This document shows, piece by piece, positions 54,793 through 64,000 of a stretch of DNA of 64,000 bases. The position numbers and the translations under genes were made by a program. The notes under the pieces are model-generated. The model had not been told where the DNA came from. It was given only the letters and a program-made list of their open reading frames with translations, and did not search any database. How positions within the stretch are numbered: position 1 is the first letter of the stretch; the number at the start of each line of letters is the position of its first letter. The stretch is from Paracoccus xiamenensis (GTDB lineage Bacteria > Pseudomonadota > Alphaproteobacteria > Rhodobacterales > Rhodobacteraceae). The stretch lies in contig NZ_JAAOHY010000005.1 of the NCBI RefSeq assembly GCF_011308835.1, forward strand, positions 124,001 to 188,000, given 5' to 3'.

Positions 54793-54909
54793 CTGCGTGA
54801 CCTCAATGAAATTCTGTTCGCGCCCAACCTAGCCAAAGACAGGGGGCCTCGCCAGCCCATCCGGTCGGCCCGCCCGCCCCGAGGGCAAAAAAGCCTGCCA
54901 TTCCAGTGC

Positions 54910-55302
54910 CTAACGCTCGGACGAGAAATGCGTCTTGAGATAGTCGAGGATCACTACCCGTGTTTCGGGTTCGGGTTCGATCATGCCCTGTTGTTCCACC
55001 ATCCAGATCCACAGATCATCCCAACGCGCATCTGTGACGCGCTGTTGCTTGATGATCTCGGTCGAGTGGCAGGCGGTGCATTGATAGAATGTATCCTCGG
55101 CGCCGGGTGCGTCGGGCAGGCCGCCGAATTCGGGATTGGGCGCCGGGCCGTCGCCTTCGGCCTCGGCCGGGGCGCGCAAGGCGGTCATGGGATCGGCGCT
55201 GGCAGTCAGCGCACGCGGCTGGGTCAGCGCCTGCATCGGATCAATGGGCGCAGCCGCAAGGCCGGTGCCAAGACAGATCAGCAGAATGGGAAGATAGCGC
55301 AT
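54910..55302 (-). CDS. Monoheme cytochrome c, SorB-like subunit
   Basis: 130 residues. Signal peptide (residues 1-18), one c-type heme site CTACH near residue 76, and a Met candidate in WMVEQQGMIEPEPE. Just 11 bp after the SorA-like frame in the same direction, so it is very likely the electron-accepting subunit of a sulfite:cytochrome c oxidoreductase. Assignment by context and heme motif. Confidence 0.85.
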   Translation of the reverse strand: MRYLPILLICLGTGLAAAPIDPMQALTQPRALTASADPMTALRAPAEAEGDGPAPNPEFGGLPDAPGAEDTFYQCTACHSTEIIKQQRVTDARWDDLWIWMVEQQGMIEPEPETRVVILDYLKTHFSSER

Positions 55303-55313
55303 GGCGTCCCCCC

Positions 55314-56587
55314 CTAGACCGCGATCAGCGCGATGCGGTGCTGAAGATTGTTGCCATAGCCGCGCGGGTTCCAACCGGGAGAGACCGGCGGCTGGCTGAC
55401 ACCGTTCGCGTCGGTGGCCCGCGCCCACACCTCGTAATATCCGGCAATCGGCGGCGTCACCTGCGCCCGCCAGCGCTGCCAGGCGAAGCGGTTGGGTGCC
55501 GGGTCCAGCGTGGCCTGCTGCCATGTCCGCCCGAAATCGACCGAGACATGAACCGCCGCCACATCGCCATTGCCGGCCCATGCGTGGCCGCGCACCTCTG
55601 CGGCCTGCCCGGCGGGAACCTCGGTCCCGGTCTGCGGAAAGGTGATCAGCGATTTGACCGGCATTTCTTCCAGGATCACCATGTCCTCTTCCGGCACCTC
55701 GGTTCCCGGCGCGACCGGATAGGCCGGCAGGCGATAGGAATAGCCGCCCATCTTCTCGCCATCATGCACCTGATCGCGGACCCAGATCCGGGTCAGGTAT
55801 TTCTGCGAGACCGAGCCAGGATACCCCGGAATCACCAGCCGCAGCGGAAAGCCGTGCAGGGCTGGCACATCCTCGCCATTCATCGCCCAAGCGATCAGGC
55901 CCTCGGGTTCTTGCGCCTTGGCGATGGGCACCCCGCGCGAGATGGTGTCCTTTTCCTCGCCCGACAGATGCACGTCATTGCCGTAATGGCCGGTATAGAC
56001 GGCGCTCGACTTGACGCCCGCAGCCTTCAGCACATCGGCCAGCCGCACCCCGGTCCATTCCGGGCAGCCGACCGCGCCCGTGGTCCATTGATTGCCAGAA
56101 CTGCCGGGCTGGAAAAACGCCCGCCCATTGCCGCCGCATTCGACGACCAGCTGCAGGGTAACATTCTCGAACTGCGATTTCAGGTCGTCCAGCGACAACG
56201 ACAGCGGCGTATCGACCTCGCCATCGACGGTCAGCACCCAGCCTTCGGCGTCGCCATCCAACGCCGTCTGCGGCACCAGCCCGTTCAGGCGGATGAACAT
56301 GCGCTCATTGGGGGTTACGTCATCATCCAGCAGATGCGCAGGGGTTTCCGCGTTAGGGGCCGGTCACTCAGCACGATCAGCCCGTCCTTGCCCGACATCA
56401 GTTCCTGCCCGGTATCCTGCGCCAGTGCCACTGGGACGAGGCCGTAAGGCAGGTTCCGCTCGAACGGGATCGACATGCCCAGCATGGCGCCGAAGGCAGA
56501 GAAGCCGGTTTTGCGCAGGAAGGCGCGACGGTCGCCTGACTGCGGCGTGTCGGTGACGGTTGTGGCGGGATTCGCGGAATCGGACAT
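55314..56587 (-). pseudogene. SorA-like sulfite dehydrogenase molybdenum subunit, frameshifted
   Basis: Two frames together give one sulfite-oxidase-fold protein. Residues 1 to about 77 (start ATG 56587) include a Tat signal with RRAFLRKTGFSAFGAMLG; the rest, in another frame, begins at LNAETPAHLLDDDVTPNERM and carries the Mo-ligand Cys in LVVECGGNGRAF and a dimerisation domain. One base is missing near CCCCTAACG at 56353-56360, so the first frame stops at 56315. Real mutation, programmed slip or sequencing error is open. With the cytochrome next door this would oxidise periplasmic sulfite. Confidence 0.85.
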
Positions 56588-56828
56588 GGGACACCCTCGC
56601 TGATAACGGCTAACGGCATGGGTGGCCCGGATACGGCGGCTCGACGGACGACCCTTTCCTTTCGGCATGATGCACGGGGCCATGTTCGCAATCAAGCTTT
56701 TGCACAATTGCGCGGCACTCTGCCGGGTTTGCGCTTGCGGCCTTTCCGCGGCTTTGGCTTGCCCCTGCCGCCCAAGCTGCTAAATTTCCCCGCGTTGACG
56801 AAAGGAAGTTCAGCCTTTCCAACCCGTT

Positions 56829-56914
<86 letters not shown>

Positions 56915-56942
56915 CCTAACCCAGCCAGAAAAAGGGCCGCCG

Positions 56943-57578
56943 ATGACCGCTGTGACCGATCTTGCAGGCGTGCCGACACTGTTCGTGATGGCCGCCGATG
57001 CCGAATATGGCCCTGCCCTGCAGGCGCGCTTTGCCCCGCTGATGACCGGCGTGGGGCCGGTTGAGGCCGCGCTGGCGATGGGCGTCACGTTGGCCCGGTT
57101 AGAGGCGCAGGGGCGACTGCCGAAACTGGTCGTCTCGCTGGGCTCGGCTGGCTCGGCGCGGCTGGAACAGGCGGGGCTGTATCAGGCCTCCGCGGTCAGC
57201 TGGCGCGATATGGACGCCTCGGCACTTGGGTTTCCGCGTGGGATAACGCCCTTTCTGGACCTGCCGGCAACATTGCCGCTGGATCTGCATATCCCCGGCA
57301 TTCCGCTGGCCACATTATCGACCGGGGCCAATATCGTCTCGGGTCCCGCATATGCCGCCATCCCAGAGGATATGGTCGATATGGAGACCTTCGCGATTCA
57401 GCGCGCCTGCCAGAGATTCGGCCTGCCATTGATCGCGCTGCGCGGGATTTCCGACGGGGCCGAGGAACTGGCCCATGTCGGCGACTGGACCCGCTATCTG
57501 CATATCATCGACCAGAAGCTTGCCGCGGCCGTTGACCAGCTGCGCGACGCTTTGTCATCGGGTGCCATGCGGCTTTGA
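56943..57578 (+). CDS. mtnN: 5'-methylthioadenosine/S-adenosylhomocysteine nucleosidase
   Basis: 211-residue PNP/UDP-family hydrolase that splits MTA and SAH. Phosphorylase-fold motifs: LMTGVGPVEAALAMG near residue 34, VVSLGSAGSARL near 63, DMVDMETFAIQRAC near 145 (substrate Glu) and LRGISDGAEEL near 170 with the catalytic Asp. The ATG follows the tRNA by 28 bp. Somewhat shorter than E. coli MtnN (232 aa) but complete in motifs. Confidence 0.9.
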   Translation: MTAVTDLAGVPTLFVMAADAEYGPALQARFAPLMTGVGPVEAALAMGVTLARLEAQGRLPKLVVSLGSAGSARLEQAGLYQASAVSWRDMDASALGFPRGITPFLDLPATLPLDLHIPGIPLATLSTGANIVSGPAYAAIPEDMVDMETFAIQRACQRFGLPLIALRGISDGAEELAHVGDWTRYLHIIDQKLAAAVDQLRDALSSGAMRL

Positions 57579-57635
57579 CGGTTGCCGCATCCGTCGCCGC
57601 CCCCTAAAGCGGTGTAAATGCAAGGATAGGCACGA

Positions 57636-59426
57636 ATGGCACGCGCACCGAAAACCGACCACGACCGCCCCTCAAGCCGCCGTGTGGGCGCGCTGTCGGC
57701 ACTGTGGCCCTTCGTCCGCCCCTATCGCGCAACGGCGCTGGCAGCGCTTGGCGCGCTGATCCTGACCGCTGGCATCAGCCTGATCCTGCCGCTGGCGGTG
57801 CGCCGCGTGGTCGATGGCTTCGATGTCGGCTCTGCCCTGCTTGACAAATATTTCGCGGCCGCGCTGTTGATCGTCGCAGCACTCGCGCTTGGGACGGGCG
57901 CGCGTTACTATCTTGTGACCCGGCTGGGCGAACGGGTCGTCGCCGACATCCGCAAGGCCGTCTTTGACCGGGTGATCGGGTTGTCGCCCGCCTTCTTCGA
58001 GCGCGTCATCACTGGCGAGATTGTCAGCCGCATCACCACTGACACCACGGTGATCCTGTCGGTGATCGGGTCATCGGTATCTGTCGCGCTGCGCAATGTG
58101 CTGCTGATGATCGGCGGGCTGATCATGCTGTTTCTGACCTCGGCCAAGTTGACCGGGCTGGTGTTGCTGCTGGTGCCGGTGATCCTGATCCCGATCATCG
58201 GGCTGGGCCGGCGGTTGCGGGTGCTGGCGCGCGAGAACCAGGACTGGATCGCCGCATCGTCTGGCCTTGCGGCCGAGGCGCTGCAATCGGCGCAGACGGT
58301 GCAGGCCTTCACCCACGAATCCGCCACCCGCGCCGATTTCGCCCGCGTGACTGAAGAAAGCTTCGTCTCGGCCCGCAAGCGCATCGGCACCCGTGCGGTG
58401 CTGACGATCATCGTGATCTTCCTGATCTTCTCGGGCGTGCTGGGGGTGTTGTGGATTGGCGCGCGCGACGTGCAGGCCGGGCTGATGTCGGTGGGCGAAC
58501 TGGTGCAGTTCGTCATCTATGCCGTGCTGGTCGCCGGAGCCGTCGGCGCCCTGTCGGAAATCTGGGGAGAGCTGCAACGCGCGGCCGGCGCCACCGAACG
58601 GCTGGCCGACCTGCTGGCTGCTGGTGACGCCATCGCCGACCCGGCCACGCCCACCGCCCTGCCCCGTCCGGTCAAGGGCCAGATCGCGCTGGATAATGTC
58701 AGTTTCAGCTATCCCTCGCGCCCCGATCAGTCGGCGCTGCGCGATGTCGACCTGACCATCCGCCCGGGCGAGACGGTGGCCCTTGTCGGCCCCTCGGGCG
58801 CGGGCAAAACCACGGTGATCCAGCTTCTGCAGCGTTTCTGGGACCCGGCGCAGGGGCAGATCACGCTGGACGGCATCGACCTGCGCGACATGGCCCGCAG
58901 CGATTTCCGCGACAGCATGGCGCTGGTGCCGCAAGACCCGGTGATCTTCGCCACCACCGCCCGCGAAAACATCCGCTTCGGCCGCCCCGGCGCGACGGAT
59001 GCCGAGGTCGAGGCCGCCGCCCGGGCCGCCCATGCCCATGATTTCCTGATGGCCCTGCCCGACGGCTATGACGCGCAGGTCGGCGAGCGCGGGGTGATGC
59101 TGTCAGGCGGCCAGAAGCAGCGCATCGCCATCGCCCGCGCCATCCTGCGCGACGCCCCGGTGCTGCTGCTGGACGAAGCGACGAGCGCGCTGGATGCCGC
59201 ATCGGAACATGCCGTGCAGCAGGCTGTCGACCGGCTGGCCGAAGGTCGCACCACCATCATCGTCGCCCACCGGCTGGCGACGGTGAAAAAAGCCGACAGA
59301 ATCGTTGTCTTCGATGATGGGCACGTCGTGGCGCAGGGCACGCATGAAGAACTGGTGGCGAAGGGCGGCCTTTATGCGGGGCTGGCGCGGCTGCAATTCA
59401 CCGATGGCGCCAACACGGGCAGCTGA
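57636..59426 (+). CDS. ABC transporter, fused permease-ATPase (MsbA-like)
   Basis: 596-residue half transporter: six transmembrane helices in residues 25-300, then Walker A GPSGAGKTT near 390, Q-loop LVPQDPVIFATTARENI, signature LSGGQKQRI near 491, Walker B LLLDEATSALD and AHRLAT. Corresponds to the MsbA-related group (TIGR02204). Exports lipids or drugs; substrate unknown. No partner gene adjacent. Confidence 0.92.
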   Translation: MARAPKTDHDRPSSRRVGALSALWPFVRPYRATALAALGALILTAGISLILPLAVRRVVDGFDVGSALLDKYFAAALLIVAALALGTGARYYLVTRLGERVVADIRKAVFDRVIGLSPAFFERVITGEIVSRITTDTTVILSVIGSSVSVALRNVLLMIGGLIMLFLTSAKLTGLVLLLVPVILIPIIGLGRRLRVLARENQDWIAASSGLAAEALQSAQTVQAFTHESATRADFARVTEESFVSARKRIGTRAVLTIIVIFLIFSGVLGVLWIGARDVQAGLMSVGELVQFVIYAVLVAGAVGALSEIWGELQRAAGATERLADLLAAGDAIADPATPTALPRPVKGQIALDNVSFSYPSRPDQSALRDVDLTIRPGETVALVGPSGAGKTTVIQLLQRFWDPAQGQITLDGIDLRDMARSDFRDSMALVPQDPVIFATTARENIRFGRPGATDAEVEAAARAAHAHDFLMALPDGYDAQVGERGVMLSGGQKQRIAIARAILRDAPVLLLDEATSALDAASEHAVQQAVDRLAEGRTTIIVAHRLATVKKADRIVVFDDGHVVAQGTHEELVAKGGLYAGLARLQFTDGANTGS

Positions 59427-59474
59427 TCCAGCGCGGGACTTGTCTTTTGGGGTCAGTTTCGCGAAATCCGATTG

Positions 59475-59495
59475 TCAGGCTTGGGAAAAGCCTGA
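59475..59495 (+). terminator. Hairpin after the MsbA-like gene
   Basis: TCAGGCTT and AAGCCTGA form an exact 8-bp stem with 5-nt loop, 49 bp after the stop. A T-tract is missing, so termination is uncertain. Confidence 0.45.
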
Positions 59496-59509
59496 ATTAT
59501 GGGACGATC

Positions 59510-59539
59510 TGCCCGTTGTTCCAATTTGCCCGTAGTTCC
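59510..59539 (+). repeat. Pair of direct repeats in the propeller/cytochrome leader
   Basis: TGCCCGTTGTTCC at 59510-59522 and TGCCCGTAGTTCC at 59527-59539 differ at one base and are 17 bp apart, 17-46 bp upstream of the start codon. They could be an operator. Confidence 0.5.
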
Positions 59540-59555
59540 GATCGGTTTCGGTGTC

Positions 59556-61160
59556 ATGCGTCGTTATTTGGTGCCCGTTCTTGTGCTTGTACTGGCGTTG
59601 TCGGTCGGCTTCGGCTTTGGCCTGGTATCCGGCGTTCGCAAGAACATCGTCTTCGAGACCATCGTCAAGACCGTCCGCCAGCTGCGACCCGCGCCGATCG
59701 AGGATCAGGCGCCAGAGATGCGGCTGGACCTTTCCGACCGAGCGCTGCTTGATTCAACGCTTCTGCCGCTGCACCGGCACGACATTCAGGTCACTGACAC
59801 CTCAGGCAAGCCGCTGCCGCTTCTGGCACTCTCGGCAGCAGAAACGGGCGCGGCCGTCGTTCTTGGCGCCGAAGGCACATTGTTCCTGCTTCATGCCACG
59901 GCCTGCCCCGGCGCGGAATGTGTGCACCAGATCGGGCGTCTGGTTCGGCCCGATGGGACGGCGCTGGATGATATCTATGACCTGATCTCGGTCGAAACGG
60001 GGACGGAACGCGCGTGGTATGTGTCCTACGGGCAGGAAGACCAGGCCGGCTTCAACAAGTCGTTTGCGATCAGCCAGTTCGACTTGCCCGAAGATACTGC
60101 CACCTTGCAGCCTATCGCACCCCCGCTGTTCGTAAGCCGCAGTTTCTCGCTGAAAAATGGTCATTCGCCGCGCTCGGGCGGTGGAGCGATGGCCTATGAC
60201 CCTCGCAGCGACGAGTTGGTTGTGACGGTCGGCGATTACAGCCTGAACGGCATCGGCAACGTCTATTCCGGAACGGTACCGCCGCCGCAATCCGAGGACA
60301 GCGATCTGGGCAAGATCCTGCGGATCGACAGGCAGACCGGCCAGTCACACATCGTTTCCATGGGGCATCGCAACCAGCAGGGCCTGTCGCTGTCCTCTGA
60401 CGGAGAGCTGATTTCCACAGAGCATTCCGTGAAGGGCGGGGACGAGATCAACCTGATCGAAGAGGGCCAGAACTACGGTTGGCCCTATACCTCGATGGGT
60501 GCGGTCTATGGCACCTACAGCTTTCCAGAAAAGCCCTTGATGCCCGGCGCGATCCATGGCGGCTATACGCCGCCTATCGTCGCCTATCTGCCCAGTCCCG
60601 GCATCAGCGCTGTCACGCATATCGAACACTTCCACCCAAGCTGGGACGGCGATCTGATGGTTGCGACGCTGAAGGCACGCTCATTGATGCGGGTGCGGCG
60701 GTGGGAAACCGGCAACTACTCCGAACAGATCTATATCGGGGACCGCATCCGCGACGTGAACATCGTCGGCAAGGACATGGTTCTCGCCACCGACAGCGGC
60801 AAGATCATCTTGCTGACCCCGGTCGAAAACGTCCAGCTGGCCCGGACCGATACCGGCCTGAACACCAACCTGAATGCACTGGCGAATTGCGGGTCGTGTC
60901 ACAATCTGAACTATCCCACCTCGACCGCCGACGCGCCGCATTTGCGCAATATCCTTGGCCGGCAGATCGCGTCCGCGCCCGATTACGAACGTTACAGCCC
61001 CGCCCTGCTGGCAATGTCTGGAAAGCCCTGGGATGCAGCCTCTTTGGAGCGCTTCTTACGCGCGCCGCAGGAATTCGCGCCGGGAACTGCCATGCCTGAC
61101 CTGAGCCTGACGGATGCAGAAATCACCGAGTTGATGGCACAACTGCCGCTGCTGCGCTGA
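59556..61160 (+). CDS. PQQ-type sugar dehydrogenase propeller fused to cytochrome c
   Basis: 534 residues. N-terminal signal/anchor (MRRYLVPVLVLVLALSVGFG), then a six-bladed propeller of the glucose/sorbosone dehydrogenase family with VSMGHRNQQGLSLSSDGELI near residue 265 and NYGWPYTSMG near 305, and a C-terminal heme domain with CGSCH near 450 and a Met ligand in GTAMPDLSL. The fusion lets electrons pass directly to the respiratory chain. Sugar or aldehyde substrate unknown. An ATG at 59499 in frame is possible; no clear ribosome-binding site precedes either. Confidence 0.87.
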   Translation: MRRYLVPVLVLVLALSVGFGFGLVSGVRKNIVFETIVKTVRQLRPAPIEDQAPEMRLDLSDRALLDSTLLPLHRHDIQVTDTSGKPLPLLALSAAETGAAVVLGAEGTLFLLHATACPGAECVHQIGRLVRPDGTALDDIYDLISVETGTERAWYVSYGQEDQAGFNKSFAISQFDLPEDTATLQPIAPPLFVSRSFSLKNGHSPRSGGGAMAYDPRSDELVVTVGDYSLNGIGNVYSGTVPPPQSEDSDLGKILRIDRQTGQSHIVSMGHRNQQGLSLSSDGELISTEHSVKGGDEINLIEEGQNYGWPYTSMGAVYGTYSFPEKPLMPGAIHGGYTPPIVAYLPSPGISAVTHIEHFHPSWDGDLMVATLKARSLMRVRRWETGNYSEQIYIGDRIRDVNIVGKDMVLATDSGKIILLTPVENVQLARTDTGLNTNLNALANCGSCHNLNYPTSTADAPHLRNILGRQIASAPDYERYSPALLAMSGKPWDAASLERFLRAPQEFAPGTAMPDLSLTDAEITELMAQLPLLR

Positions 61161-61208
61161 TTTTCCGCGCGCCCGACATTGCCCCGCAAGCCAGTCGCAT
61201 GGCGCCCG

Positions 61209-61550
61209 TCAGTCGATGCAGATCATTACCTTCTGCCCGTCTTCCAACACGCTGATGCAGCCGAACGTGACCGAGCTGGGCGCGCATTGGCCATTGGCCC
61301 GCGTATCGTCGGCCAGACAGGTGCCGCCGCTGCACTCGCTGCCGCTGCGACAGGTTTTTCCAGCGTCGGGTGTTGGCGTGGCGCAGACCTGGGGGCCGAG
61401 GCCCTGAACGACGTTGCCACCTGCGGCCCGGCATTCGGCGCGTTCGGCCGCGCTCATCATGCCTGCGGTTCGCGGGTCGTCGACGGGCGCTGACTTCTCG
61501 GGCACGCAGCCGGCAAGCAGGATTAAGGTAAGGGCGAACAGTTTGCGCAT
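61209..61550 (-). CDS. Cysteine-rich predicted lipoprotein
   Basis: 113 residues. Signal with lipobox LAGC (MRKLFALTLILLAGC), then ten-odd Cys residues in the mature part, including CRSGSECSGGTC and FGCISVLEDGQKVMICID. Such spacing suggests disulfides. No family recognised. It is convergent with the propeller gene and diverges from serC across 174 bp. The start is at 61550; the antisense frame over serC upstream is not coding. Confidence 0.8.
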   Translation of the reverse strand: MRKLFALTLILLAGCVPEKSAPVDDPRTAGMMSAAERAECRAAGGNVVQGLGPQVCATPTPDAGKTCRSGSECSGGTCLADDTRANGQCAPSSVTFGCISVLEDGQKVMICID

Positions 61551-61684
61551 GGGTCCCCCAGCCGCGTCATTTGGGTCTGGGCCGATGCTGGCACAGACGC
61601 CTTGTCGACGCCACCCTGCAGAACGGGTCGAAAAAAGGCCCTTGCGCGAATCCCCATGTCGGGCGTATGGCTCGCGGCGGGACA

Positions 61685-61724
61685 CCCCTCCCCAACGAGG
61701 GGCTTTTGCCTGAAAGGGTAACAT
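61685..61724 (+). promoter_or_regulatory. Leader hairpin before serC, resembling the serC RNA motif
   Basis: CCCCTC at 61685-61690 pairs with GAGGGG at 61697-61702, followed by CTTTTGCCTGAAAGGG and the serC start at 61725. A structured serC leader (Rfam serC motif) is known from alphaproteobacteria; this looks like it from memory, and only a covariance search would confirm. The AAGGG near 61715 is the ribosome-binding site. Confidence 0.5.
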
Positions 61725-62870
<1,146 letters not shown>

Positions 62871-62879
62871 CGAACGGCC

Positions 62880-62926
62880 GGGGGCGTTGCCCCCCGGACC
62901 CCCAGGATATTTTCACCAGAATGAAA
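62880..62926 (+). repeat. Intergenic hairpin element, copy 2 (serC to serA)
   Basis: GGGGGC, GTT, GCCCCC hairpin followed by CCGGACCCCCAGGATATTTT and ending CACCAGAATGAAA. Same order and near-identical sequence to 48089-48134; sits between co-directional genes 9 bp after the serC stop. Confidence 0.85.
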
Positions 62927-62967
62927 CGCGCAGAGGCTGACGCCGGCGCATTCGACAGGAGCATCAC

Positions 62968-64000
62968 ATGCCCAAGGTTCTCGTATCCGACAAGCTTTCG
63001 GAAACCGCCGTCCAGATCTTCCGCGACCGCGGGGTCGAGGTGGATTACCTGCCCGATGTCGGCAAGGACAAGGAAAAGCTGGCCGAGATCATCGGTCAAT
63101 ATGACGGTCTGGCGATCCGCTCGGCCACCAAGGTCACGGAAAAGCTGCTGGAAAATGCGGCCAATCTGAAGGTGATCGGTCGGGCCGGGATTGGTGTCGA
63201 CAATGTCGATATCCCCTCGGCTTCCAAGAAGGGCGTGATCGTGATGAACACGCCTTTCGGCAACAGCGTCACCACCGCCGAACACGCCATCGCGCTGATG
63301 TTCGCCGTGGCACGCCAGCTGCCCGAGGCCAGCGTTTCGACCCATGCAGGCAAATGGGAAAAGAACCGCTTCATGGGGGTCGAGGTCTTCAACAAGACGC
63401 TTGGCCTGATCGGGGCAGGCAATATCGGCTCCATCGTCGCCGACCGCGCGCTGGGTCTGAAGATGAAGGTGCTGGCCTATGACCCCTTCCTGTCGGAAGA
63501 GCGTGCCGACCAGCTGGGCGTGAAGAAGGTCGAGCTGGACGAGCTGCTGGGCAAGGCAGATTTCATCACCATGCACGTGCCGCTGACCGACAAGACCCGC
63601 AATATCCTGTCACGCGAGAACCTCGCCAAGACCAAAAAGGGCGTGCGTATCGTGAACGCCGCGCGTGGTGGGCTGATCGACGAGGAAGCACTGGCAGAGG
63701 CGCTGCAATCGGGTCAGGTGGCGGGTGCAGCACTTGACGTCTTCGCGACCGAGCCCGCGACCGAAAGCCCGCTGTTCAACCTGCCCAATGTGGTGGTGAC
63801 GCCGCATCTGGGCGCCTCGACCAATGAGGCGCAGGAAAACGTGGCCTTGCAGGTCGCCGAACAGATGGCGGACTATCTGCTGACGGGTGCGGTGTCGAAC
63901 GCGCTGAACATGCCTTCGGTCACCGCCGAGGAAGCCAAGGTCATGGGGCCGTGGATCAAGCTGGCCGGCCATCTGGGCAGCTTCATCGGCCAGATGACCG
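62968..64000 (+). CDS. serA: D-3-phosphoglycerate dehydrogenase, 5' part
   Basis: NAD-dependent first enzyme of serine synthesis. The frame starts at ATG 62968 after AGGAG and runs off the window at residue 344; SerA of this type is about 530 residues. Seen: VLVSDKLSETAVQIFRDRGV, GRAGIGVDNVDIPSA near residue 71, Rossmann GLIGAGNIGSIVADRA near 146, NAARGGLIDEEAL near 229 and the catalytic His in TPHLGASTNEAQ near 280. The regulatory C-terminal domains begin about where the window ends. Confidence 0.97.
   Translation, partial: MPKVLVSDKLSETAVQIFRDRGVEVDYLPDVGKDKEKLAEIIGQYDGLAIRSATKVTEKLLENAANLKVIGRAGIGVDNVDIPSASKKGVIVMNTPFGNSVTTAEHAIALMFAVARQLPEASVSTHAGKWEKNRFMGVEVFNKTLGLIGAGNIGSIVADRALGLKMKVLAYDPFLSEERADQLGVKKVELDELLGKADFITMHVPLTDKTRNILSRENLAKTKKGVRIVNAARGGLIDEEALAEALQSGQVAGAALDVFATEPATESPLFNLPNVVVTPHLGASTNEAQENVALQVAEQMADYLLTGAVSNALNMPSVTAEEAKVMGPWIKLAGHLGSFIGQMT

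Overview
This is one 64 kb, GC-rich, densely coded stretch of chromosome. It looks like an alphaproteobacterium of the Rhodobacteraceae, most like Paracoccus. Pointers are a TIGR02302/DUF4175-type giant protein downstream of lysA, a dihydroorotase-like protein with the altered metal motif seen in that family, a tandem def-def-fmt cluster, serC-serA with a possible serC leader, polyhydroxyalkanoate genes phaA-phaB, and a SorAB-like sulfite dehydrogenase. The genus is an inference from gene content and order. I see no insertion sequence, prophage, integrase, CRISPR array or plasmid function, and no gene-free stretch longer than 300 bp. I did not find a strong candidate for a wholly new system.

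Layout. 1-12.3 kb: ileS (3' end outside), a membrane protein, queF, an EamA exporter, truncated hemoglobin, a VOC protein, then a minus-strand run tauE-like - dapE - GNAT - rnr, a META-like lipoprotein, and a divergent Lrp regulator/alanine dehydrogenase pair. 12.3-19.7 kb: mscL and a tight minus-strand run argH - 47-aa lipoprotein - small membrane protein - lysA - DUF4175 protein, flanked by a TlpA-like thioredoxin and tag. 19.8-30.5 kb: an EAL protein, phaAB, a LysR regulator, small DUF465 and DUF2007 proteins, a TrmN6-like methyltransferase, a polyprenyl diphosphate synthase, amtB and a class A penicillin-binding protein. 30.5-35.9 kb: mlaA-mlaC, a type I secretion ATPase/adaptor pair, and a dienelactone-hydrolase-like protein. 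36-40 kb: an overlapping chain pyrB - two PH-like membrane paralogues - dihydroorotase-like protein - plsY. 40-47 kb: a uracil-DNA glycosylase, then a long minus-strand run from a PatB/MalY aminotransferase through an L,D-transpeptidase, pgsA, moaD, moaE and gshA. 47-49.2 kb: def, a degenerate def, fmt, tRNA-Gly. 49.2-56.6 kb: a peptide-type ABC importer with a DUF1684 protein, preceded in the same direction by a SorB-like cytochrome and a frameshifted SorA-like molybdoenzyme. 56.8-64 kb: tRNA-Leu, mtnN, an MsbA-like ABC transporter, a PQQ-type propeller/cytochrome c fusion, a Cys-rich lipoprotein, serC and the 5' part of serA.

Most of it is core metabolism: lysine, arginine, serine and pyrimidine synthesis, translation, phospholipid and cell-wall synthesis. 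The items most worth a second look are the frameshift in the SorA-like gene and the importer beside it, two proteins that keep their fold but lost catalytic residues (dihydroorotase-like, deformylase-like), a uracil-DNA glycosylase without iron-sulfur cysteines, the tiny LptM-like lipoprotein between argH and lysA, a repeated intergenic hairpin element, and a 30-bp tandem duplication carrying a second ribosome-binding site in front of ald.
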